NCBI GenBank assembly: GCA_041685145.1 | Contig: JAWLGJ010000084.1 | Span: forward strand, 1 to 6,088 | Length of the DNA stretch: 6,088 nucleotides | Source: JAWLGJ01 sp041685145 | GTDB lineage: Bacteria > Pseudomonadota > Alphaproteobacteria > Rhodospirillales > Magnetospirillaceae | Reading direction: 5' to 3' | Shown: one piece after another, positions 1 through 5,439 of the stretch | How the letters are laid out: each line of letters starts with the position of its first letter | How positions within the stretch are numbered: position 1 is the stretch's first letter | Notes under the pieces: generated by a model | Seen by the model: only the letters and a program-made list of their open reading frames with translations | Database searches by the model: none | What the model was told of the DNA's origin: nothing | Translations under genes and position numbers: made by a program

Positions 1-1237
1 TGGCATTGATCGCCGCCCGCCCGTCCGGGGCCGCGATGACGGTGTCGGGCCCCTTCAGCACCACCACCGCGCCCGAGCGGGCCGCGGCGGCGCGCGCCCG
101 TTTGATACGGCCGCCCTCGGCGTCGAACAGGCGCGCGAACTCGCCCTCGTGGGGGGTCATCACGCAGTCATGGCCGGTGATGGCGCCGAAGAGAGCCTCG
201 CGGTGATCGGCGAAGCTGGTGAGGGCGTCGGCGTCCAGCACCACCCGCCGTCCCGCCGCCAGCGCCGCCAGCGCACGCCGCCGCGTCTCGTCGCCGACCC
301 CGGCGCCCGGCCCCAGCAGCACGGCGTTGCGGCGCGCATCCGCCAGCATGGCGTCCCAGTCGCCAAGCCGGGCGACGATGGTGCCGGGACGATCGGCGGC
401 GATCACCGCCTGGGCGGCGGGCTCCGCCAGCACCGTCACCAGGCCGGCGCCCAGCCGCCGCGCGCCGCGCGCCGCCAGCCGCGCCGCCCCCGACATCGGC
501 CCCGACACCACCAGGGCATGGCCTCGGCAGTACTTGTGATCGCCGGGTTGCAACCGGGGCAACGACGGCAGCCACAGCGCCGGATCGTTCTCGAACAGGC
601 GCGGGGCGATGGCGTCCAGCACCGAATCGGGGATGCCGATGTCCGCCAACACCACCTCGCCGCAATGCTCCCGCCCCGGCAGCAGCAGATGCGCCGGTTT
701 CTTTCGGAAAAAGGTGACGGTAAGCGCCGCGCGCGGAGCACGGCCCAGAACCTGGCCGCTGTCGCCGTGAACGCCGCTCGGCACGTCCACCGCCACACAG
801 GGCAGCCCGCGCGAGTCCACCGCGCGCACCAGCGCCGCGGCGGCGCCTTCCAGCGGCCGCGACAGGCCGGCGCCGAACAAGGCGTCGACCACCACATCGG
901 CGTCTTCAAGGACCGAAACCTCGGCCGCCCGCACCGGCCCATCCCAGCGGGCGGCGTTGAGGGCGGCATCGCCGCGCAGCGCCTGGAAATCGCCCAGCAC
1001 CGCCACCCGCACCGGCCAGCCGCGCCGCCGCAGATGGCGGGCGATGACGAAGCCGTCGCCACCGTTGTTGCCGGGACCGCACAGGACCACCACCCGGCAG
1101 CGGCGCCAGCGCCGGCGGATTTCCCGCGCCACCGCAAAGCCGGCCGCTTCCATCAGCGCCTCGCCAGGGACGCCGGCGGCGACCGCCGCGCGGTCGGCGG
1201 CGTACATCTCTTGCACGGAGAGGATTGCGCTGGCCAT
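1..1237 (-). CDS. nnr: Bifunctional NAD(P)H-hydrate epimerase / ADP-dependent NAD(P)H-hydrate dehydratase (partial, 3' end off the left edge)
   Basis: Cytosolic metabolite-repair enzyme. The N-terminal YjeF_N domain epimerises R- and S-NAD(P)H hydrates, and the C-terminal ribokinase-like domain dehydrates the S form using ADP. I read 412 codons from ATG 1237 to the window edge. The N-domain (about 1-215) shows CGPGNNGGDGFVIARHL at 53-69, DALFGAGLSRPLEG at 118-131 and DVPSG at 151-155. The C-domain (about 230 on) shows HKYCRGHALVVSG at 234-246, LGAGLVTV at 262-269, LLGPGAGVGD at 307-316, LDADALT at 334-340, TPHEGEF at 361-367 and LKGPDTVIAAPDG at 394-406. The catalytic AGSGDVLAG-type motif should follow just beyond the edge. 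The start fits the family, which normally begins a few residues before the conserved QEMYAADRA segment. I see no Shine-Dalgarno sequence before it, so initiation may be weak or near-leaderless. It is divergent from dadA. The antisense strand is open in the same codon register, which is a composition artefact. Confidence 0.96.
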   Translation of the reverse strand, partial: MASAILSVQEMYAADRAAVAAGVPGEALMEAAGFAVAREIRRRWRRCRVVVLCGPGNNGGDGFVIARHLRRRGWPVRVAVLGDFQALRGDAALNAARWDGPVRAAEVSVLEDADVVVDALFGAGLSRPLEGAAAALVRAVDSRGLPCVAVDVPSGVHGDSGQVLGRAPRAALTVTFFRKKPAHLLLPGREHCGEVVLADIGIPDSVLDAIAPRLFENDPALWLPSLPRLQPGDHKYCRGHALVVSGPMSGAARLAARGARRLGAGLVTVLAEPAAQAVIAADRPGTIVARLGDWDAMLADARRNAVLLGPGAGVGDETRRRALAALAAGRRVVLDADALTSFADHREALFGAITGHDCVMTPHEGEFARLFDAEGGRIKRARAAAARSGAVVVLKGPDTVIAAPDGRAAINA

Positions 1238-1293
1238 GTGCGAGAGGCTAATGCCGCCGCCGGCGAATGCAAGCGGGGCGGCGGCGCTCGCCA

Positions 1294-1323
1294 CTGGCAC
1301 GGCGTGCGGGCGCGCGCTATAAC
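1294..1323 (+). promoter_or_regulatory. Putative sigma-70-type promoter of dadA
   Basis: CTGGCA at 1294-1299 (4 of 6 to the -35 consensus) and TATAAC at 1318-1323 (5 of 6 to the -10 consensus) are separated by 18 bp. A start near 1330 would give a leader of about 25 nt containing the ribosome binding site. It lies in the 117-bp divergent gap between nnr and dadA. I found no convincing promoter for nnr on the other strand. Assigned by eye only. Confidence 0.4.
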
Positions 1324-1341
1324 CGGCCGCCCCGGGTAAGG

Positions 1342-1347
1342 AAGGAG
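1342..1347 (+). promoter_or_regulatory. Ribosome binding site fixing the GTG start of dadA
   Basis: AAGGAG ends 7 nt before GTG 1355. The encoded MRVAVLGAGVVG begins exactly where DadA proteins begin, with the FAD-binding glycine motif within the first 12 residues, so the GTG is well supported. Confidence 0.8.
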
Positions 1348-1354
1348 CAACATC

Positions 1355-2620
1355 GTGCGGGTAGCGGTGCTGGGTGCCGGCGTCGTGGGAGTGACGACGG
1401 CATGGTATCTTGCGCGCGACGGCCATGAGGTGACGGTCTTCGACCGCCAGGCCGCCGCGGGCCTGGAAACCAGCTTCGCCAACGGCGGCCAGGTTTCCGC
1501 CGCCCATGCCGAACCCTGGGCCAATCCGCAAACGCCGCGCAAGGTGCTGAAATGGCTGGGGCGGGCCGACGCGCCTCTGGTGTTCCGTTGGCGGCGCTGG
1601 GATCCGGCGCTGTGGGCGTGGGGCCTGCGTTTCCTGCGCAACTGCACCACGGCGCGGGCGGAACGCAACCTGGAGCGCACGCTGCGGGTGGCGCTGTATT
1701 CGCGCCGGATGCTGGCGGCCCTGCGCCAGGAAACCGGCATTGAATACGACCAGCGCCGCGAAGGCATCCTGCATGTCTACCGCGACGCCGGCGAGTTCGC
1801 CGCCGCCCGCCACGCCACCGAAGTGATGACCCGCCACGGCCTCGATCGACGGGTGCTGAGCGCGGATGAGTGCGTGCAGGTGGAACCGGCCCTGGCGCCG
1901 GTGCGCAAGCGCCTGCTGGGCGGCACCTACAGCCCCGACGACGAAAGCGGCGACGCCCATATGTTCACCTCGCGCCTGGCGGCGCTGGCAAGCGAGAACG
2001 GCGTCCGTTTCCGCTACGGCACCCGCATCGTCGGACTGGCCCCGGCCGGTGACGCCATCGAGGGAATGGTCACCGACGCCGGCACCGAGCGCGCCGACGC
2101 CTATGTGGTGGCGCTGGGAAGCTTCAGCCCCTTTCTGCTGCGGCCGCTGGGGCTGCGCCTGCCGGTCTATCCGGCCAAGGGCTATTCCGGCACCATCTCG
2201 ACCCGCGGCGCCGCCCACGCCCCCACCGTCAGCGTCACCGACGACGAAAACAAGATCGTCTACAGCCGCCTGGGCGAGCGGCTGCGCTTCGCCGGCACGG
2301 CGGAGCTGGCGGGATGGGATGCCTCGCTGACCGAGGCGCGGGCGGCGGCGCTGGTGCGCAAGGCGCGCGAGCTGTTTCCCGAGGCCGGCGACTATGGCGG
2401 CGCCGAATTGTGGGCGGGCCTGCGGCCGGTCACCCCCGACAGCGTTCCCATCATCGGCCGCGGCCGGTGGCGCAACCTGTTCCTGAACACCGGCCACGGC
2501 ACGCTGGGCTGGACGATGAGCTGCGGCTCGGCGCGAATCGTCGCCGACCTCGTCACCGGCCGTGCCCCCGCCATCGAGGTCGAGGGCCTGGGCCCGGAGC
2601 GCTTCGGTCGGCGGTGGTAA
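1355..2620 (+). CDS. dadA: D-amino acid dehydrogenase small subunit (FAD-dependent)
   Basis: Oxidatively deaminates D-amino acids, classically D-alanine, to the 2-oxo acid plus ammonia and passes electrons to the respiratory quinone pool at the inner face of the membrane. The product is 421 residues, the usual DadA length (E. coli DadA is 432). The FAD dinucleotide-binding motif GAGVVG is at 7-12, with acidic D30 ending the Rossmann beta-alpha-beta unit (VTVFDR 26-31). The DadA-like ETSFANGGQVSAAHAEPWANP segment starts at 38. The C-terminal signature GLRPVTPDSVPIIG at 355-368 and NTGHGTLGWTM at 378-388 match E. coli DadA closely from memory. No alanine racemase gene (dadX), a common partner, lies next to it here. 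The gene has its own RBS and likely promoter. Other members of the DAO superfamily (glycine or sarcosine oxidases) are less likely given these signatures. Confidence 0.95.
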   Translation: MRVAVLGAGVVGVTTAWYLARDGHEVTVFDRQAAAGLETSFANGGQVSAAHAEPWANPQTPRKVLKWLGRADAPLVFRWRRWDPALWAWGLRFLRNCTTARAERNLERTLRVALYSRRMLAALRQETGIEYDQRREGILHVYRDAGEFAAARHATEVMTRHGLDRRVLSADECVQVEPALAPVRKRLLGGTYSPDDESGDAHMFTSRLAALASENGVRFRYGTRIVGLAPAGDAIEGMVTDAGTERADAYVVALGSFSPFLLRPLGLRLPVYPAKGYSGTISTRGAAHAPTVSVTDDENKIVYSRLGERLRFAGTAELAGWDASLTEARAAALVRKARELFPEAGDYGGAELWAGLRPVTPDSVPIIGRGRWRNLFLNTGHGTLGWTMSCGSARIVADLVTGRAPAIEVEGLGPERFGRRW

Positions 2621-2750
2621 TCGGGATCAGCGATCGGCGCGAAGGTGTCCAGACCAAAAGGGGTATGGCAATCGCCTCCCGCATGGCATACCTACCCTGG
2701 CGCGGCGGCACCAATCGCGCCGCCCCACCCCCTCAGACTGGAGTTCCGCC
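2621..2750. other. Intergenic gap after dadA with weak inverted repeats
   Basis: No gene is visible. GGTATG at 2662-2667 is repeated inverted as CATACC at 2687-2692 around a 19-nt centre. GGCGGC at 2704-2709 is followed by GCCGCC at 2719-2724, a possible 6-bp stem with a 9-nt loop and no T-run, so it is not a convincing intrinsic terminator for dadA. No clear promoter for the small downstream gene was found. Confidence 0.3.
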
Positions 2751-2936
2751 ATGCCGCGCCACGCCATGCGGCCGTTCCGGGTCGTTATTCACGCCATCGA
2801 CGGCAGTTGCGCGCCGCCGACGGTGCTGATGGCGACCAGCCCGCGCGAGGCGGCGGTCGAGGCCCTGGAATCGTTGTGCGGTCAGGCCGCCGAGCGGGTC
2901 GGGCGGGTCGAGGTCAGCGATTGCAACGCAGGCTGA
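2751..2936 (+). CDS. Small hypothetical protein, 61 residues
   Basis: I do not recognise this protein. Support for coding is a GGAG at 2740-2743 placed 7 nt before ATG 2751 and strong G/C bias at third positions. The translation is also protein-like: a strand-like segment FRVVIHAID (9-17), then TVLMATSPREAAVEALESL (24-42), which looks like a strand followed by an amphipathic helix, then another strand-like RVGRVEVSDC (49-58). There is no signal peptide or membrane segment. Cysteines are at 20, 43 and 58. Its last 23 bases overlap tail-to-tail with the end of the FNR-family regulator on the other strand. The upstream in-frame extension to 2562 is rejected because it runs into dadA and has no RBS. 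Existence as a gene is likely but not certain. Confidence 0.6.
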   Translation: MPRHAMRPFRVVIHAIDGSCAPPTVLMATSPREAAVEALESLCGQAAERVGRVEVSDCNAG

Positions 2937-3603
2937 CCTCGGCGGCGTCATCCTCGGCCTGGGGCGCCAGTTCGATCGAGCCGCGGCGATGGCCGCGCAC
3001 GAGGCCGCCGGTTTCGAGCTTGCGGATGCAGCGCGACAGGGTTTCCGGCGAGACGCCCAGCAGGCTGGCGATGTCCTGATAGCTGATCGGCAGCGGCACC
3101 CGCTGCCATTCATCGGCGCGCCGGCCTTCCTGCTCGGCGGCGATGTCGGCCAGAAACCGGATGAATCGCTCGGCCAGATTGGTCGTGGCCTGGTCGAGCA
3201 GGCGCTGGTTGGCCTGGCGCAAGGCCTTGGCGAGATGGCGCTGCAGGGCCATCAACACCTCGGAGTCCTCCTCGGCCACCCGGCGCAGGGCCCAGCCCGG
3301 AACATGGCGCACCGTGCCGCCGGAAATGGAATAGGCCGAGGTGAAATGTTCCTCGCCGGAGAGATAGGCGCGATAGCCGAAGATGCCGCTCCTCGGCACG
3401 ATCCGCAGCAGGCGGGTGCGGCCGTCCTCGCCATACAGGCGCAGGCCGACCATGCCCTCCACCACCTGCCAGACGCCCTCGGGGCGGTCGCCCATCTGGT
3501 AGATGGGCTCGCCCGCCTCCACCCGCCGCGACCACATGCAGCGGACCAACCCGTTGCAGCAACTCGGGTCGCGACCGCACAAGGGCTGCGACGTGCAGCT
3601 CAT
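2914..3603 (-). CDS. Crp/FNR-family transcriptional regulator with an N-terminal cysteine cluster
   Basis: A 229-residue regulator of the cAMP-receptor/FNR superfamily. An effector-binding beta-barrel spans about 25-102 (AGEPIYQMGD at 30-39, SGIFGYRAYLSGEEHFTSAY at 72-91), a dimerisation helix about 103-138, and a winged helix-turn-helix about 172-212. In the recognition helix SPETLSRCIRKLE (185-197), E187, S190 and R191 match the E-xx-SR contacts of E. coli FNR, predicting a TTGAT-N4-ATCAA site. Cysteines are at 3, 9, 15, 16 and 22, then only at 192 and 227. The central cluster ligand of FNR (C122) aligns with an arginine or histidine in TVRHVP. The protein may sense redox state, oxygen or NO through a non-canonical iron-sulfur site; this is inference. 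I prefer ATG 3603 (GGAAG 5 nt upstream). GTG 3618 would add five residues. FNR-type boxes lie upstream, so autoregulation is possible. Confidence 0.92.
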   Translation of the reverse strand: MSCTSQPLCGRDPSCCNGLVRCMWSRRVEAGEPIYQMGDRPEGVWQVVEGMVGLRLYGEDGRTRLLRIVPRSGIFGYRAYLSGEEHFTSAYSISGGTVRHVPGWALRRVAEEDSEVLMALQRHLAKALRQANQRLLDQATTNLAERFIRFLADIAAEQEGRRADEWQRVPLPISYQDIASLLGVSPETLSRCIRKLETGGLVRGHRRGSIELAPQAEDDAAEVSLRCNR

Positions 3604-3634
3604 CACATCTTCCAGCACTGCCTACCCCCCAGGG

Positions 3635-3644
3635 CATGTACATG
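3635..3644. promoter_or_regulatory. Perfect 10-bp palindrome CATGTACATG in the regulator's leader
   Basis: CATGTACATG lies 32 to 41 bases upstream of the regulator's ATG. It could be an operator half-site pair or chance; flanking bases do not extend the symmetry. Confidence 0.2.
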
Positions 3645-3686
3645 GGAAACCCAACCGTCTCCCCCAGCGTTCCAGCGCGAGGACAC

Positions 3687-3700
3687 TTGACGAAGATCAA
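3687..3700. promoter_or_regulatory. FNR-type box 1 (TTGACGAAGATCAA)
   Basis: TTGAC-N4-ATCAA matches 9 of the 10 conserved positions of the FNR consensus TTGAT-N4-ATCAA. It sits between the divergent FNR-family regulator and hisI, centred near 3693.5. The regulator's recognition-helix residues predict this kind of site, so autoregulation, control of hisI, or both are plausible. Confidence 0.65.
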
Positions 3701-3707
3701 ACCGTCC

Positions 3708-3721
3708 TTGATCGAAGTCAA
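3708..3721. promoter_or_regulatory. FNR-type box 2 (TTGATCGAAGTCAA)
   Basis: TTGAT-N4-GTCAA also matches 9 of 10 conserved positions. It is centred near 3714.5, 21 bp (two helical turns) from box 1, so two dimers would sit on the same face of the DNA. The two boxes are near mirror images: the deviating half-sites (GAC/GTC) are the outer ones. Confidence 0.65.
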
Positions 3722-3751
3722 GAAAATCCCAATGCGCACGGATGGGCCGCC

Positions 3752-3780
3752 TTGACATCCCCGCCGCCGGGGCGTTTGTT
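3752..3780 (+). promoter_or_regulatory. Putative promoter of hisI-GTPase operon
   Basis: A perfect -35 hexamer TTGACA (3752-3757) is followed after 17 bp by TTTGTT (3775-3780; only 3 of 6 to TATAAT). A start near 3786-3787 would leave a leader of about 21 nt and put the two FNR-type boxes near -72 and -93, positions compatible with class I activation. The spacer contains the palindrome CCCCG-N4-CGGGG (3759-3772). The weak -10 keeps confidence moderate. Confidence 0.4.
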
Positions 3781-3794
3781 GGGCGCCGTTTCGC

Positions 3795-3801
3795 GAGGAG
3801 G
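3795..3801 (+). promoter_or_regulatory. Ribosome binding site fixing the GTG start of hisI
   Basis: GAGGAGG ends 6 nt before GTG 3808. This strong site rules in favour of GTG 3808 over the in-frame ATG at 3742, which has no RBS and would add 22 residues not typical of the family and overlap the promoter. Confidence 0.8.
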
Positions 3802-3807
3802 CCCGTC

Positions 3808-4200
3808 GTGATCGACCCCAGTCCCGTCACCGCCGCCCTGAAATTCAACGCCGACGGCCTGGTGCCGGCGATCGCCCAGCAGCACGACACCGGCGAGGTG
3901 CTGATGATGGCGTGGATGAACGCCGAGGCGGTGGCCGAGACCCTGCGCACCGGCCGGGCCTGCTATTATTCCCGCTCGCGCCAAAAACTGTGGCGCAAGG
4001 GCGAGAGTTCCGGCCAGCAGCAGGTCGTCAAGCGGTTCCTCATCGACTGCGACGGCGATACGGTGCTGTTGCAGGTCGATCAGACCGGTGTCGCCTGCCA
4101 CACCGGCCGCCGGACATGCTTCTACACCGAGGCAGCGCCCGACGGCCTGCGCGAGGTGCTGCCGGTGGCAATAGACCCCGCCGACCTGTACGGGCGATGA
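3808..4200 (+). CDS. hisI: Phosphoribosyl-AMP cyclohydrolase
   Basis: Third step of histidine biosynthesis: hydrolytic opening of the adenine ring of phosphoribosyl-AMP to give ProFAR, in the cytoplasm. The enzyme is a zinc- and magnesium-dependent homodimer. At 130 residues it is the single-domain form, without the HisE pyrophosphohydrolase domain found in fused HisIE proteins. Visible hallmarks are VLMMAWMN at 31-38, the substrate-binding YYSRSRQKLWRKGESSG at 53-69, the acidic magnesium site DCDGD at 80-84 and the zinc cysteines C81, C97 and C104 within DQTGVACHTGRRTCFY (91-106). It stands apart from other his genes in this window. Its TGA overlaps the start of the following GTPase gene as ATGA, implying translational coupling. 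Two FNR-type boxes and a candidate promoter lie upstream. Confidence 0.97.
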   Translation: MIDPSPVTAALKFNADGLVPAIAQQHDTGEVLMMAWMNAEAVAETLRTGRACYYSRSRQKLWRKGESSGQQQVVKRFLIDCDGDTVLLQVDQTGVACHTGRRTCFYTEAAPDGLREVLPVAIDPADLYGR

Positions 4201-5264
4201 CACCCGCGAGTGGCGGCGACGTCCTGGCCCTGACGGTGCTGACCGGCTTTCTGGGCAGCGGCAAGACCACCCTGCTGCGCCACCTGCTGAACCATCGCGA
4301 CATGGACCGAACGGCCGTGCTGGTCAACGAGATCGGCGAGGTGGGGCTCGATCACCTGCTCGTCCGCGAGGTCAGCGAGGATGTGGTACTGCTGGATTCC
4401 GGGTGCCTGTGCTGCAATGTGCGCGGCGACCTTGTGACCGCCATGCGCGATCTGTTCCTGAAGCGGGTGCGCGGCGACGTCCCCGACTTCGAGCGCCTGG
4501 TGATCGAGACCACCGGCCTCGCCGATCCGGCCCCCATCATCCATACCCTGATGACCGATCCGCTGCTGGGCGCGCGCTATCGCTTCGACGGCATCGTCGC
4601 CACCGTCGACGCCGTTCACGGCGTCCGGACGCTCGACACGCACCGCGAATCGGTCAAGCAGGTGGCGATGGCCGACCGCCTGGCCCTCACCAAGACCGAT
4701 CTTGCCGACCCGGATGCGCGGGCGGCGGTGGTGGCGCGCCTGCGGCGCCTGAATCCGGCGGCGCCGGTGGTGGCGGCGCCGGGCGGACGCGCCGAGCCCT
4801 CGGCGCTGTTGGGCGCGGGGCTGTTCGATCCCCGCACCAAGACCCCCGACGTCGCCCGCTGGCTCAACGAGGCCGCCCATGCCGCGGCGCCTCCCCCCCA
4901 CGACCACGCCCCCGACGACGCCCACGGCCACGCCTGCCACGAACACCACGCCCCCCACGACGATGGCGTGCGCTCCTTCGTCGTCAGCTTCGACGCCCCC
5001 GTCGCCTGGGATTCGCTGGCCCAGGCGCTGGACATGCTGACGGCGACGCGCGGCGAGCATGTGCTGCGGATCAAGGGCATCGTCAACACGCGCGAGAGTG
5101 CCCTGCCGGTGGTCGTGCACGGTGTGCAGCACATGTTCCATCCCCCCGCCACCCTGCGCGCCTGGCCCGACGACGACCGCCGCACCCGCCTGGTGTTCGT
5201 CACCCGCGACCTCGGCCGCGGCGCCGTCGAGGCACTGCTGGCGACGGCCCTGGAGAATGGTTGA
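4197..5264 (+). CDS. G3E-family (COG0523/CobW-type) GTPase, putative metal chaperone
   Basis: Cytosolic P-loop GTPase of the CobW/YjiA/ZNG1 family, whose members bind zinc or cobalt and are thought to deliver metal to client enzymes. The protein has 355 residues. Walker A GFLGSGKTT is at 17-25, NEIGEVGLD at 44-52, the metal-binding CxCC motif GCLCC at 69-73, Walker B with ETTGLADP at 104-111, and the guanine-specificity motif TKTD at 165-168. A low-complexity histidine-rich linker at 228-254 has nine histidines plus C247. It is followed by the CobW C-terminal domain (about 258-350, containing GEHVLRIKGIV and VVHGVQHMF). The histidine-rich insert is typical of metal-handling members. The ATG overlaps hisI's stop by 4 bp. 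HisI is a zinc enzyme and so an obvious candidate client, but this is inference; the sequence does not show which metal. There are no cobalamin genes nearby to favour true CobW. Confidence 0.95.
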   Translation: MTPASGGDVLALTVLTGFLGSGKTTLLRHLLNHRDMDRTAVLVNEIGEVGLDHLLVREVSEDVVLLDSGCLCCNVRGDLVTAMRDLFLKRVRGDVPDFERLVIETTGLADPAPIIHTLMTDPLLGARYRFDGIVATVDAVHGVRTLDTHRESVKQVAMADRLALTKTDLADPDARAAVVARLRRLNPAAPVVAAPGGRAEPSALLGAGLFDPRTKTPDVARWLNEAAHAAAPPPHDHAPDDAHGHACHEHHAPHDDGVRSFVVSFDAPVAWDSLAQALDMLTATRGEHVLRIKGIVNTRESALPVVVHGVQHMFHPPATLRAWPDDDRRTRLVFVTRDLGRGAVEALLATALENG

Positions 5265-5286
5265 GCAATCTGCTCGGGTTATACCC
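5263..5286. repeat. Two adjoining small palindromes at the end of the GTPase gene
   Basis: GAGCA-atc-TGCTC (5263-5275) overlaps the stop codon and abuts GGGT-tat-ACCC (5276-5286). Both could form short hairpins in the mRNA. No T-run follows directly, so I do not call an intrinsic terminator here; they might protect the 3' end or be chance. Confidence 0.3.
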
Positions 5287-5319
5287 ATAAGCCTGCAATC
5301 CCTTCTTAGAATTTTTCCA

Positions 5320-5348
5320 TTGCATTCGTCGCCGGGGGGCCCTATCTT
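5320..5348 (+). promoter_or_regulatory. Putative promoter for an intergenic small RNA
   Basis: TTGCAT (5320-5325) and TATCTT (5343-5348; 4 of 6 to TATAAT) are spaced exactly 17 bp. An unusually A/T-rich stretch (about 5302-5318, including AATTTTT) lies just upstream of the -35, as an UP element would. The predicted start is near 5355-5358. Confidence 0.4.
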
Positions 5349-5354
5349 GTCGTT

Positions 5355-5439
5355 GTGATGTTGGCCTCCAGCGAGGTCAGCCTCCCTCTCTTCAAACTCG
5401 GGCCGCCGTTCATTCCCCCCTGATCGGCGGCCCTTTTTT
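5355..5439 (+). ncRNA. Candidate small regulatory RNA, about 85 nt
   Basis: Between a plausible promoter and a strong terminator lies an RNA-like arrangement with no open reading frame of note. It starts with a 5' hairpin, TTGGCCTC (5361-5368) pairing with GAGGTCAG (5373-5380) around a CAGC loop, including two G-U pairs. A pyrimidine-rich, probably unpaired stretch follows (5381-5399, starting CCTCCCTCTCTTC) that could pair with Shine-Dalgarno sequences. It ends in a GC-rich terminator hairpin with a C-rich loop and six T. Exposed CCUCC-type elements are known in several alphaproteobacterial trans-acting small RNAs, but I do not recognise this as a named family. Alternatives are the 3' untranslated end of the hisI-GTPase mRNA, perhaps processed to an RNA, or a leader/attenuator for the binding-protein gene at 5585. 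Confidence 0.42.
5400..5439 (+). terminator. Strong intrinsic terminator
   Basis: GGGCCGCCG (5400-5408) and CGGCGGCCC (5425-5433) form a perfect 9-bp stem around a 16-nt loop, followed directly by TTTTTT (5434-5439). It ends any transcript coming from the hisI-GTPase operon and the candidate small RNA. It is too far from the GTPase stop (about 135 bp) to be a tight operon terminator, which supports an extra transcript in between. Confidence 0.85.

Noticed and set aside
1295..1310. TGGCACG-like sigma-54 -24 element before dadA
   Set aside because: The required GC at the right distance (GG-N10-GC) is absent, and a sigma-70-type pair fits better.
149..1339. Long plus-strand open frame of 396 codons
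   Set aside because: It is the codon-register antisense of nnr. Its translation is a low-complexity R/H/A/P/G-rich string with no family resemblance, while the minus strand gives a clear Nnr protein.
2704..2724. GGCGGC/GCCGCC stem as a dadA terminator
   Set aside because: Only 6 bp and no following T-run; common by chance at this GC content.
2989..3690. Plus-strand open frame of 233 codons opposite the regulator
   Set aside because: Mirror of the FNR-family gene and its promoter region; no RBS and no protein-like pattern.
3742..3807. Upstream in-frame ATG start for hisI
   Set aside because: No RBS, the extra residues are not typical of HisI, and it would overlap the likely promoter; GTG 3808 has GAGGAGG at ideal spacing.
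4900..4970. Repeated CCACGCC/CACGAC-like bases suggesting a tandem repeat
   Set aside because: These are histidine, alanine and aspartate codons of the GTPase's metal-binding linker, not a regular DNA repeat.
4403..5290. Plus-strand open frame of 295 codons inside the GTPase gene
   Set aside because: Alternative-frame shadow, dominated by arginine, proline and glycine; the GTPase frame contains all the motifs.
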